From: Anaerolineales bacterium
GTDB lineage: Bacteria > Chloroflexota > Anaerolineae > 4572-78 > NAK82
DNA length: 10,457 nucleotides
Assembly (NCBI GenBank): GCA_024643945.1
Contig: JAHELX010000162.1
Coordinates: 1-10,457 of the forward strand
Direction: 5' to 3'
A model generated the notes under the pieces. It saw nothing but the letters and a program-made list of their open reading frames with translations, made no database searches and was not told where the DNA came from. Positions 1 to 6,311 of the stretch are shown here, piece by piece; position 1 is the first letter of the stretch; every line of letters starts with the position of its first letter. Made by a program: the position numbers and the translations under genes.

Positions 1-62
1 AGCAAATCGACAAGAAGCCGATGCTGAAGTATACCACAGCCTTGCGGCAAAAACAACCAATA

Positions 63-92
63 GAACCCGGCAAATCGTCGGGCCCCGGGTTC
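63..92 (-). terminator. Hairpin downstream of usp: weak terminator or leader element
   Basis: A perfect 8-bp inverted repeat, GAACCCGG (63-70) and CCGGGTTC (85-92), encloses 14 bases. Read leftward it is followed, after a few bases, by a T-rich run (TTGGTTGTTTTT, complement of 49-60). It lies 75 bases beyond the usp stop and could end usp transcription. The T run is not directly attached to the stem, so it would be a weak terminator. A leftward promoter-like site lies just upstream at 109-117, so the hairpin could instead sit in the leader of a gene beyond the left edge. Confidence 0.3.
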
Positions 93-108
93 ATTCTCTC
101 TTGAGTCT

Positions 109-117
109 ATTATACCA
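109..117 (-). promoter_or_regulatory. Extended -10 promoter reading out of the left edge
   Basis: On the minus strand the bases read TGGTATAAT, a perfect extended -10 (TGnTATAAT). No good -35 lies at the usual distance, which an extended -10 can tolerate. A small inverted repeat, CAACT-ACC-AGTTG (127-139), covers the -35 region and could be an operator. Transcription would start near 102 and leave the window, so its target gene is unseen. Apart from this site and the hairpin at 63-92, I see nothing supportable in 1-167. Confidence 0.4.
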
Positions 118-167
118 GCAACCGTTCAACTACCAGTTGCCAGGAGTGAGTCGTTAGTTCGCTTCTT

Positions 168-623
168 TCAGGGCTTATGATGCTCGGTGATTTCGCCCTC
201 GTGGACCAGGATGACTTCGACGCCGGTCTCGTTGAGAATCCACTGGCTCAGCTCTTCCAGGTAGGCGGGGGTGGTGTGGCCGGTTCCTCTGACAGCGCTA
301 CCCAGCACCACAGCCGTGACCTGGTATTCCTGGGTTATTTCTTTTATCGCCTGGCGAAACACACCTCGACGAACTTCGGTCTCTGCGTGGACGCCAGCCT
401 TCTCGGCGCGCTCCTGGGCCATAGTGATCAGGAATTCGCCCAGTTCACCTAGTTCTGTTTCGATGTCGACCAGGACCGGCGACGCAAGCCGGTTGAGAAA
501 GCGAACGTCGGTTACGTAGAGAAAGAGCAAGTCTGCGTTCCGTTCCCGGGCGATGGCAATGGCCCGGTCTTGGTTGGGATAACTCGCTTCGCCACCGCGT
601 GTGGGACAAAGGATTGTTGCCAT
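168..623 (-). CDS. UspA-family universal stress protein
   Basis: Predicted cytoplasmic protein of 151 residues, the usual size of a single Usp domain. The fold pattern is visible: a first beta strand (ATILCPT, 2-8) followed by a helix of the RAIAIARERNAD type (20-31), a second strand LLFLYVTDV (32-40), a helical centre with LGELGEFLITMAQERAEKAG, the strand/helix FRQAIKEI, then VTAVVLGS (102-109) and the last strand VEVILVHEG (135-143). The ATP-binding signature G-x2-G-x9-G(S/T) is not clean here (G108, G113, G115 only), so nucleotide binding is uncertain. The start is set by AGGAGG at 630-635; an in-frame ATG 15 bases earlier (638) begins just before that site and is less likely. It lies downstream of a permease on the same strand, 206 bases away. 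Usp proteins often accompany ion transporters, so a role in sensing or modulating transport stress is an inference only. Confidence 0.85.
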   Translation of the reverse strand: MATILCPTRGGEASYPNQDRAIAIARERNADLLFLYVTDVRFLNRLASPVLVDIETELGELGEFLITMAQERAEKAGVHAETEVRRGVFRQAIKEITQEYQVTAVVLGSAVRGTGHTTPAYLEELSQWILNETGVEVILVHEGEITEHHKP

Positions 624-629
624 AGCTTG

Positions 630-635
630 CCTCCT
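630..635 (-). promoter_or_regulatory. Shine-Dalgarno site that fixes the usp start
   Basis: AGGAGG on the minus strand stands 6 bases before ATG 623. The alternative in-frame ATG at 636-638 would place this ribosome binding site inside the coding sequence and has no such motif in front, so the shorter reading is preferred. Confidence 0.8.
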
Positions 636-640
636 CATGC

Positions 641-663
641 CCTGTCAAGGCTGGATTGACAGG
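641..663. promoter_or_regulatory. Perfect 8-bp inverted repeat in front of usp
   Basis: CCTGTCAA (641-648) and TTGACAGG (656-663) form a perfect 8-bp inverted repeat with a 7-base spacer (GGCTGGA). It ends 5 bases before the usp ribosome binding site. It could be a DNA operator (symmetric half-sites with centres 15 bp apart suit a dimeric regulator) or an RNA hairpin that limits access to the ribosome binding site. TTGACA in each arm resembles a -35, but no -10 stands at the right distance on either strand, so I do not call a promoter. I found no convincing usp promoter elsewhere in 664-829. Confidence 0.4.
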
Positions 664-697
664 CAATTTTGATACCCCTGGCGCTTGTTCTTGCTCG

Positions 698-736
698 TCA
701 ATCCCGCAAAGCGGGATCAATCCCGCAAAGCGGGAT
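698..736. repeat. Two tandem 19-bp hairpin units
   Basis: The unit TCAATCCCGCAAAGCGGGA occurs twice in direct tandem (698-716 and 717-735). Each unit forms a tight hairpin, ATCCCGC-AAA-GCGGGAT (701-717 and 720-736). They lie about 95-130 bases past the permease stop and before usp. Strong GC stems could slow or end permease transcription, but no T run follows on either strand, so a standard intrinsic terminator is not shown. Such units are often genome-wide dispersed palindromes; this window alone cannot tell. Confidence 0.55.
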
Positions 737-829
737 AGGGCACTAGTACCCCATCACAGGGATTATGATATGATACAGATTACGCCCATGAGGCCGAATC
801 TAACTTATCAAAATCACTTTGCTGGGGCA

Positions 830-2560
830 CTAGTTGCCAAGGATTACGAAGCGGAACAGCAGCCATAAGAAACCGACAGCCAACGTCAAGTACGTGACGG
901 GCAGGCCCACTTTGAGAAACTCCCCAAAGGAGATGGGGGAACCGGCCTGGTCGGTGATTCCGGCCGTGACCAGATTGGCCTCCCCGCCGATCAGGAGGCC
1001 GTTGCCGCCCATAGCCGCCCCCATAGACAACGCATAGTACAGCACTTTGCTGTTCGCACCAGGAATCGACCCCGTGAGGAACTCGACCACCGGCAGCATA
1101 GAGGCTGCGAGCGGGATGTTGGCAATCGTAGTTGAGAGCGTGCCGGCCCCGAATACGATCACGAACGTCGCCAGCACCAGGTTCTCGCCCACCAGGCGGC
1201 TCATGCCGGTGGCAATGAAGCCGATCAATCCTACTTCCTGGACCGCACCGACGACAATAAACAGAGCCATAAAGAAGACGAGAGTCGTCCAGTCTACGGC
1301 TAAAATCATTGCGTGGACGTCTGGCTTCAACCAGATCAAGAGCACGGTTGCCCCGACCAACGCCGTTACTGCCGGAATGACGTGGTAGCGTTCTCCCACG
1401 ACAAAACCGATCAGCACCAATAAGAACACCAACCCAGACTTCCAGAGTGCTTGTGGGTCCTCAAGGCGAGCGTTCTCCTTCAATATCTCGTATAGTTTGG
1501 GCGAGATACCGCCGCTGCGCTTGCGCCACTCCTGCCTATAGTGGAACAAGGCATAGCCAGCCATCACGGCCAGAGCGAGCACTACCCCAACGGTTTGGTT
1601 GATCAGAAAGTCGCTAAACCCGATACCGGCGTAGGCGCCGATCAATATGTTGGTCGGTGTGCCGATGAGGGTACTGATGCCGCCTACATTAGAAGCCAAC
1701 ACCTCGGGGATGATCAGCGCCAGGGGATTGATGCCAAGCGCCAAACCGATCTGCAGGCTGATCGGTGTCATCAACAACATTGTCGTGAAGTTGTCGAGCA
1801 GTGCCGAGGCCACGGCCGTCAGCAGCATCAAGATCAAAACCAGCAGCCAACTCCGGCCACGGCTCAAACGATAGGCCTGGAAGGCCATCCACTGGAAGAT
1901 GCCTGTGCCCTCGATAATGGCAATGATAATCATCATCGCCATCACCAGGAAAATCACTTCCCAGTTGATGTAGGTCAATGCGCGCTCGAAGTTGAAGATG
2001 TACAGATCGGGCGAGAACGCGCCGCCGACGAAAGTAACCACGAAAACGGCCGAGAGACCTGCCAGGGCGGCGGTCGTACTGTGCAGCTTTTCGAAAGCGA
2101 TGACCAAAAGCACCACCAGGAAGATGATTGTCGCCGCCCAGAAACTGGCGTTGATCTTACGCTCCAGCGTCAACTCACCCACTCTGTAAATGCCAGTCTC
2201 CTTTAGCATGCGCAGGTTTTCGGCGTTCAGGCTCAGCGTCTGAGTCTCAAAGTGATGGCGTTCTATGCTGATAACCAGGTTCTCCCCTGGGACTTCTGGC
2301 AACAGCAACGACCAGGAGCCATTTTCCTGACTTTCGGCTCCGACCAGGGGATCGTCCCCGCTCGAGACGTGCGCACTCACTTGGGCACCTACGACAGGCT
2401 GCCCTTGTGGATCGACCAGTTGACCGGCGATCAAGAAGCCTTCCGCCTGCCCCCTGGCGCTGTTGGCTTGGGGAGTCCCCACAATGAGTGCAATCAAGGC
2501 CACTCCAAGGGCCAGAATCATGGGGAGATGCTGCAGATGTAATTGTCTTGGTAATATCAC
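830..2560 (-). CDS. SLC13/ArsB/NhaD-type permease with extracytoplasmic N-terminal domain
   Basis: A 576-residue inner-membrane ion/anion transporter of the ion transporter (CitMHS/ArsB/NhaD/OCA2-like) superfamily. It begins with a signal-like hydrophobic stretch (14-28). A soluble domain follows at about 43-132, with GQLVDPQGQPVVGAQVSA and GSWSLLLP, typical of carboxypeptidase-regulatory-like beta-sandwich domains. Membrane segments run from about 140 to 574. Family motifs are ALLDNFTTMLLMTP (253-266), NVGGISTLIGTPTNILIG (291-308), their second-half partners TLSTTIANIPLAASMLP (474-490), and GGNGLLIGGEANL (518-530), showing the inverted two-repeat build. A hydrophilic loop at about 341-372 joins the halves. 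The substrate cannot be read from the sequence; Na+/H+ exchange, arsenite or dicarboxylate are all possible within the superfamily. The start is GTG, preceded by AGGA with an 8-base spacer; the later ATG (codon 14) has no ribosome site and would lose the front of the signal segment. No clear promoter was found upstream. Confidence 0.88.
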   Translation of the reverse strand: MILPRQLHLQHLPMILALGVALIALIVGTPQANSARGQAEGFLIAGQLVDPQGQPVVGAQVSAHVSSGDDPLVGAESQENGSWSLLLPEVPGENLVISIERHHFETQTLSLNAENLRMLKETGIYRVGELTLERKINASFWAATIIFLVVLLVIAFEKLHSTTAALAGLSAVFVVTFVGGAFSPDLYIFNFERALTYINWEVIFLVMAMMIIIAIIEGTGIFQWMAFQAYRLSRGRSWLLVLILMLLTAVASALLDNFTTMLLMTPISLQIGLALGINPLALIIPEVLASNVGGISTLIGTPTNILIGAYAGIGFSDFLINQTVGVVLALAVMAGYALFHYRQEWRKRSGGISPKLYEILKENARLEDPQALWKSGLVFLLVLIGFVVGERYHVIPAVTALVGATVLLIWLKPDVHAMILAVDWTTLVFFMALFIVVGAVQEVGLIGFIATGMSRLVGENLVLATFVIVFGAGTLSTTIANIPLAASMLPVVEFLTGSIPGANSKVLYYALSMGAAMGGNGLLIGGEANLVTAGITDQAGSPISFGEFLKVGLPVTYLTLAVGFLWLLFRFVILGN

Positions 2561-2673
2561 TTACTTTTTCCTAACTAAGTTGTCGTCTTCTCACGAATGC
2601 TAAACAGTCACCATATCGCAGTAGGTCGCCACGAAGTACCAAAATAGAGTCTGGGCTTCAGTCACAAACGGCA

Positions 2674-2783
2674 GTGCCTGAGGCCGGCTGAAGCGTAATG
2701 TCACTGGAACGAAACTGCTTCCTCTGTACTCAGTATGGAGTTGGAGGTGCCTGAGGCCGGCTGAAGCGTAATGTCACTGGAAC
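2674..2783. repeat. Pair of 37-bp direct repeats 73 bp apart
   Basis: Bases 2674-2710 and 2747-2783 are identical over 37 bp (both start GTGCCTGAGG and end GTCACTGGAAC), separated by 36 unrelated bases. The pair fills much of the 266-base gap between the FAH-family gene and the permease; the rest of 2561-2826 shows no gene or convincing promoter. Repeat and spacer length match CRISPR dimensions, but only two copies exist and no third degenerate copy is seen one period to either side. A 7-base stretch upstream (GCTTCAG, 2655-2661) is the reverse complement of CTGAAGC inside copy 1 (2688-2694), giving a possible stem. A dispersed intergenic repeat or a double protein-binding site is equally possible. 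Confidence 0.75.
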
Positions 2784-2792
2784 CAAAGGTGA

Positions 2793-2820
2793 GACTTGAC
2801 GGGGGCCGTGGGTACAAGTC
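2793..2820 (-). terminator. Possible hairpin after the FAH-family gene
   Basis: GACTTG (2793-2798) pairs with CAAGTC (2815-2820), with a nested ACGG/CCGT stem inside (2799-2802 and 2806-2809). It lies 6 bases past the stop of the last gene of the leftward operon, the right place for a terminator. There is no T run after it, so this is a weak call. Confidence 0.25.
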
Positions 2821-2826
2821 GGGTGG

Positions 2827-3585
2827 TCAGGCGGCCACTACCGGGTTGCGCAGCACGCCGATCCCCTCGATCTCCACCTCCACCTGGTCTCCCGGCTGGA
2901 TAGGACTTACGCCCTCGGGAGTGCCGGTGAGGATCACGTCGCCTGGCTCTAAGGTCATTACAGCCGTGATGTGCTCAATAAGCTGCGGGATTTTGAACAC
3001 CATGTCGGTCGTAGAAGCGTGTTGCTTCACCTGCCCATTCACTCGACAGACGACGGTCAGGTCGGCTGGATCCAGCTCGGTCACAATCCAGGGGCCGAGA
3101 GGGGCGAAGGTATCGAAGCCTTTGGCGCGACTCCATTGATCATCGCTGCGCTGCAAGTCGCGGGCGGTCACGTCATTAGCACACGTATAGCCCAGCACGT
3201 AATCCCATGCGTCAACAGCTATCACGTGATGGGCGCGCTGCCCGATGACGACGGCCAACTCCGCTTCGTGCTCCACCTGCGCCGACTGGCGTGGGCATAC
3301 GACGGCTTGGCCTGGCCCAATGACAGCACTTGGCGGCTTGAGGAAAATGAGCGGATGGCTGGGAACCTCCGCGCCATGCTCGGCAGCGTGAGCAGCGTAA
3401 TTGCGCCCCAGGGCAACGATCTTGGTGGGCTGGCACGGGCTCAGCAGAGTGAATTCGCTCAACTCACCGGCACGCCCTCCGGGCCGGAAGCCTGTCGCGT
3501 AACCGCCCTCGGCGCGGTACACAGTAGTACCTTCGACGATGCCGAATTCGGAGCCAGCGGGTGTTTGAAAACGCATGATTTTCAT
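2827..3585 (-). CDS. Fumarylacetoacetate hydrolase (FAH) family enzyme
   Basis: A predicted cytoplasmic metal-dependent enzyme of 252 residues, usual for the short FAH-fold group (acylpyruvases, oxaloacetate decarboxylases, 2-oxohepta-3-ene-dioate isomerases, 2-keto-4-pentenoate hydratase-like). Core signatures in order are [12 protein letters not shown] (60-71), [15 protein letters not shown] (78-92), [12 protein letters not shown] (104-115), [14 protein letters not shown] (132-145), [12 protein letters not shown] (155-166), [15 protein letters not shown] (212-226) and [13 protein letters not shown] (235-247). By comparison with FAHD1, E107, E109 and D138 should bind Mg2+/Mn2+, and H66 and E69 fit the catalytic pair; all are present, so it looks active. 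The substrate cannot be chosen from sequence alone. ATG 3585 has AGGAG 7-8 bases upstream and overlaps the stop of the methyltransferase gene by 4 bases (ATGA), suggesting translational coupling. It is the last gene of the leftward operon. The family assignment is firm, the reaction is not. Confidence 0.92.
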   Translation of the reverse strand: MKIMRFQTPAGSEFGIVEGTTVYRAEGGYATGFRPGGRAGELSEFTLLSPCQPTKIVALGRNYAAHAAEHGAEVPSHPLIFLKPPSAVIGPGQAVVCPRQSAQVEHEAELAVVIGQRAHHVIAVDAWDYVLGYTCANDVTARDLQRSDDQWSRAKGFDTFAPLGPWIVTELDPADLTVVCRVNGQVKQHASTTDMVFKIPQLIEHITAVMTLEPGDVILTGTPEGVSPIQPGDQVEVEIEGIGVLRNPVVAA

Positions 3586-4274
3586 AGGTCTCTCCTATTC
3601 TGCTTCCGCGCCCACACCAGGTCGTAATAGGTCTGCCAGGGACGCACAGAAATGTCGGTGACAGGGAATTGCTGCAGAATCGACACGAGTTGTGCCCGTG
3701 ACCAGGTGTGTCCTGGCATCAGTCTTGCCTCCCAACCCGTCCGGTTCGTGATAAGCAGCCAGCCGCCGGGCCGCAAGACGCGTATCATCTCGTCGAGAGC
3801 GGCTGTGGCATCAGCAAAGAACTCTAAGGCTTCCAGGCAGGTGACAACTTCGAACTGCCCATTGGCGAAGGGGAGCGGAGTTGCCGCTGCTCGCAGCAAC
3901 CCGACCTGACACGTGTGCGCGGCCAGGTGTTGCTCTGCAATACGCAACATCTTGGCCGACAGGTCCAGTCCAAACACGTGCCCATTAAACCCGGGTTGGC
4001 GCAGCAAGGTCCGGGGCAAGCGTCCGGTGCCAGTGGCCACGTCGAGAACGCAAGGACAATCCCAATTCCTCAGTCCCATCGCCAGCGGACGGCCCAGGAA
4101 CCAGTCTTCATCGGCTTGGTTGAAGCCTTTCAGCCCGTCGTAGCGGTGCGCCGCCCAGTCGTAAAGCAACGTGACCACGCGCGGGCCCAGATAAACCCCT
4201 TCGGCGATGATCAGTTGCCAATAACCGATCAGGGCCAGGACGACAAAGCCGAAGAACAGCAGCACCCACCCCAT
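3582..4274 (-). CDS. Membrane-anchored class I SAM-dependent methyltransferase
   Basis: A 230-residue protein. Residues 2-23 ([20 protein letters not shown]) form one hydrophobic helix, so the enzyme is probably tethered to the membrane with its catalytic domain in the cytoplasm. The Rossmann-type methyltransferase fold (Methyltransf_11-like) follows: motif [10 protein letters not shown] (76-84), an acidic residue after beta 2 in GLDLS (D104), a post-motif stretch around [10 protein letters not shown] (141-150), and [11 protein letters not shown] (166-176). Acceptor unknown; lipids, quinones or small molecules are all possible for this fold. An earlier in-frame TTG at 4289 would overlap the upstream gene by 11 bases; I prefer ATG 4274, which starts 4 bases after the upstream TAA. 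Neither start has a good ribosome site, so it probably relies on coupling to the membrane-protein gene before it. The stop overlaps the FAH-family start (ATGA). A hydrophobic protein encoded next door could be its membrane partner, which is inference. Confidence 0.85.
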   Translation of the reverse strand: MGWVLLFFGFVVLALIGYWQLIIAEGVYLGPRVVTLLYDWAAHRYDGLKGFNQADEDWFLGRPLAMGLRNWDCPCVLDVATGTGRLPRTLLRQPGFNGHVFGLDLSAKMLRIAEQHLAAHTCQVGLLRAAATPLPFANGQFEVVTCLEALEFFADATAALDEMIRVLRPGGWLLITNRTGWEARLMPGHTWSRAQLVSILQQFPVTDISVRPWQTYYDLVWARKQNRRDL

Positions 4275-4278
4275 TGCA

Positions 4279-5193
4279 TTACGTGGCAATTGCCAGCGCT
4301 GCTATCAGCATGCCCAGGATGATAAAGAGTTGCACACCCCGCAGGTACGAGCCGGAGGCTGCCCGGACATGCAATCCCCACTCGGAAATCAGCAGAATAG
4401 CCGTGGCCCCAGAAGCCAGCGGATGCCGCAACCCGGCCAACAGCAAAGCAGTTATGGCCTGGCTGCTGCCGATCAGCCGAAACTTGCGGCCATACTGAAT
4501 CAATCCGAAATAGGTCACGGTATAGCACAGGCCCAATGCAATAGCTGCCCAGGATGGTCTGCCCATAACCACAGCACCGATTAGCCAGGGAATACCGAAC
4601 TGACCCAGAGCGTACCCCAGGGTCACAATATCCCGGCGGCTGGCGTCCTGGGGCATTGAGTCCCTGGCCAAGTCTCTTTTTTGAGAAAGCGCAACCAGCC
4701 AGGAGAGCGCAATGGAGAGCAAAACCAACATCAGTGCATTGCGTCCCAAGGCCGCACCCAGCAGCAAAGCCAGGCCCAACGCAGCAACCAGGGCGGCGAA
4801 CTCACGACCTACCTCCGCCCGAAACGTAGCCTGCCACCAAAGATGGAGTCGGCCCAGACGCTCGGCGAGCCGCCGGCTGGGAGAGCCAGGTTGAGTATAA
4901 GGGAGGAAACGCACAGAAGGCACTGTTGTGGGCAGGCGAGCTGTGAGCAGCCGGCGCCAGATTCCATCTTGCTCTGAAGCAGATCTATCCCCGACGCTCA
5001 GGCCCCACAACGTGCCCAACACCGGATCAGCCAGGAACCAGACCAGCAACAGCTTTAGCAGGATCTCGGACGAAAGAACAAAGCTGCCGGCGGCCAGGGC
5101 ACCGCTCACAGCAGCCCAACCTGGCCCAAATGACCAAAGCGGTCGGATAGGATAAAGTTGGAGCTGGGTGATACGCCCGACGGGTTGGTCCAC
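4279..5193 (-). CDS. Unrecognised multi-pass membrane protein
   Basis: I do not recognise this family. The 304-residue product has hydrophobic segments at about 24-40, 42-64, 132-150, 151-169, 190-210, 212-232, 243-258 and 285-303, so about 7-8 membrane spans. A polar stretch of about 65 residues between the second and third (about 67-130) includes an Arg-rich part and the phrase FLPYTQPGSPSRR. Notable pieces are PLWSFGPGWAAVSGALAAG near the start and LLVWFLADPVLGTLWGL at the end of the second span. No prenyltransferase Asp-rich motif, Walker motif or transporter signature is visible. The start is uncertain: GTG 5193 has GAGG 6 bases upstream. A TTG at 5271 would add 26 Ala/Pro/Arg-rich residues that do not look like a signal or a domain, so I take GTG. 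It lies 108 bases after the homocysteine methyltransferase gene and 4 bases before the methyltransferase start, in one leftward operon. Function unknown. Confidence 0.75.
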   Translation of the reverse strand: MDQPVGRITQLQLYPIRPLWSFGPGWAAVSGALAAGSFVLSSEILLKLLLVWFLADPVLGTLWGLSVGDRSASEQDGIWRRLLTARLPTTVPSVRFLPYTQPGSPSRRLAERLGRLHLWWQATFRAEVGREFAALVAALGLALLLGAALGRNALMLVLLSIALSWLVALSQKRDLARDSMPQDASRRDIVTLGYALGQFGIPWLIGAVVMGRPSWAAIALGLCYTVTYFGLIQYGRKFRLIGSSQAITALLLAGLRHPLASGATAILLISEWGLHVRAASGSYLRGVQLFIILGMLIAALAIAT

Positions 5194-5199
5194 AATGTA

Positions 5200-5204
5200 C
5201 CTCG
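5200..5204 (-). promoter_or_regulatory. Ribosome site supporting the GTG start of the membrane protein
   Basis: CGAGG on the minus strand stands 6 bases before GTG 5193. The competing TTG at 5271 has only a G run too close to the codon, so this site favours the shorter protein. Confidence 0.5.
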
Positions 5205-5301
5205 CTTGGGGGTGGGCTCTGCCACGTGCCAGAAGCCGGGGACTCGGGCCGGCCACTGCTGCCAGTGGCAAATCACCCCCGCCCGAGCAATAGACTCCTG
5301 G

Positions 5302-6180
5302 CTACTCAACGTCCCGCAGAGCCAACGATACCGCCCGGATATGGTCGCGGGTGCTGCCGCAGCAACCCCCGAAGATCTTCACGTTGAGGTCGGCAAACTT
5401 CCGGGCATAATCGGCCATGACCTCGGGCGTCACGTCGTAGACCGATTCGCTCCCTTCCATGCGGGGCAGACCGGCATTGGGCTTGGCCATCAACGTCGCT
5501 TCAGGCAGAGCCTCACGCATTTGCCGGATGGCCTCCAGATTCTCGCTGAGAGTACGGCCACAATTCGCGCCCACCACGTCAACGCCCAACGCCAAGAGTT
5601 CCTTGGCCGCATCCACTGGCTTGACGCCCATCATTGTGCGCCCGTGGGTGTCGAAGCTCATTGTCACCAGGATGGGCAGCTCGGTGACCCGGCGTGCGCC
5701 TTCGACGGCAGCTTTGGCCTCGCCTAGGTCGCTCATCGTCTCGATGAGAATCGCGTCCACGCCCCCTTCGGCCAAAGCCGCGGCCTGTTGGGCAAAGGCA
5801 CTCACAGCGTCGTCGTAAGTTAACGTGCCCAATGGTTCCATTAATCGACCGCTGGGGCCGATATCACCCAACACCAGCACTTCATCACCGGCGACCTCGC
5901 GGGCTAATCGAGCCGCAGTCAGGTTGATCTCGTGTACCTGATCACCTAGCCCTTCCATCTCCAGCCGGGGACGGCTGCCGCCAAAGGTATTGGTGAGAAT
6001 CAAGTCAGACCCTGCTTCCACATAACCCCGGTGTAGCGCACGGATGGCGTCAGGGTTTTCCAGATTCCATCGCTCTGGAGCAGCGCCAGGGGGTAAGCCA
6101 GCCTTTTGAAGCGTGGTGCCGGTCGCACCATCGGCAATGAAGATACCCCCCCGAGATAAGCGATCTTTAAACTTTGTCAT
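5302..6180 (-). CDS. Homocysteine S-methyltransferase family protein
   Basis: A cytoplasmic zinc-dependent methyltransferase of 292 residues with only the homocysteine-binding barrel (S-methyl_trans, as in BHMT and the N-terminal module of MetH). It uses thiol activation by zinc to move a methyl group to homocysteine, giving methionine. Motifs are DGATGT (17-22), LTNTFGG (62-68), VLGDIGPSG (103-111), ILIETMSDLGEA (144-155), GANCG (204-208) and GGCCG (271-275). The three zinc ligands, C207, C273 and C274, are all present. The methyl donor is not shown. No cobalamin, folate or activation domain follows, so it needs a separate methyl carrier, or uses a small donor such as S-methylmethionine or a betaine. 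ATG 6180 has GAGG 7 bases before it, and a good promoter lies at 6274-6302. It is the first gene of the leftward operon, ahead of a membrane protein and a SAM methyltransferase, so recycling of methyl groups is a fair but unproved theme. Confidence 0.9.
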   Translation of the reverse strand: MTKFKDRLSRGGIFIADGATGTTLQKAGLPPGAAPERWNLENPDAIRALHRGYVEAGSDLILTNTFGGSRPRLEMEGLGDQVHEINLTAARLAREVAGDEVLVLGDIGPSGRLMEPLGTLTYDDAVSAFAQQAAALAEGGVDAILIETMSDLGEAKAAVEGARRVTELPILVTMSFDTHGRTMMGVKPVDAAKELLALGVDVVGANCGRTLSENLEAIRQMREALPEATLMAKPNAGLPRMEGSESVYDVTPEVMADYARKFADLNVKIFGGCCGSTRDHIRAVSLALRDVE

Positions 6181-6213
6181 CCTTGCGCCTCGTTAATAAA
6201 CTGATGAGACCGC

Positions 6214-6246
6214 ATAGCAATCGGCTTGCTACTTGCCGCCTGCTAT
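6214..6246 (-). promoter_or_regulatory. Alternative stems in the homocysteine methyltransferase leader
   Basis: In the roughly 87-base leader, TAGCAA (6215-6220) pairs with TTGCTA (6226-6231) over a 5-base loop. ATAGCA (6214-6219) also pairs with TGCTAT (6241-6246). The two stems share bases 6215-6219 and cannot form together. This could be a small two-state leader, or just a repeated short word. It does not match a SAM riboswitch that I can recognise. Confidence 0.25.
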
Positions 6247-6273
6247 CTGCCACCAACCGTCAAAGTTCGTGAA

Positions 6274-6302
6274 AGTATAGCACAGGTGAAGGCGCTCGTC
6301 AA
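6274..6302 (-). promoter_or_regulatory. Sigma70-like promoter for the leftward operon
   Basis: On the minus strand, TTGACG (6302-6297) and TATACT (6279-6274) are separated by exactly 17 bases. Each hexamer matches the consensus at five of six positions. Transcription would start near 6267, giving a leader of about 87 bases before the homocysteine methyltransferase ATG. It stands back to back with the rightward promoter, the two -35 elements being 22 bases apart, so one bound regulator could affect both. Confidence 0.7.
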
Positions 6303-6311
6303 CGCACCCCG

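Noticed and set aside
2..157. Rightward frame open from the left edge, ending at a TAG
   Set aside because: About 51 codons without recognisable protein features, and it overlaps a leftward promoter-like site and a hairpin; too weak to call a gene end.
168..638. Start of usp at the first ATG (638)
   Set aside because: AGGAGG would then lie within the coding sequence; ATG 623 is spaced 6 bases after it.
738..834. Small mobile element bracketed by GGGCACTAGT direct repeats
   Set aside because: The right copy overlaps the permease stop codon, no terminal inverted repeats are seen, and 10-base identity alone is weak.
1541..2206. 221-residue rightward open frame rich in His, Gln and Asp
   Set aside because: It is antisense to the membrane domain of the permease; its odd composition is what the complement of hydrophobic codons gives, and the permease motifs on the other strand are unmistakable.
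2674..2783. CRISPR array
   Set aside because: Only two repeat copies, one interval and no cas gene in the window; kept as a repeat and a finding, not called CRISPR.
2971..3627. 218-residue rightward open frame
   Set aside because: It is antisense to the FAH-family gene, whose motifs and metal ligands are complete; the frame has no family signature.
6181..6267. SAM riboswitch before the homocysteine methyltransferase
   Set aside because: The leader is short and I see neither the SAM-I kink-turn/four-helix pattern nor SAM-II pseudoknot features.
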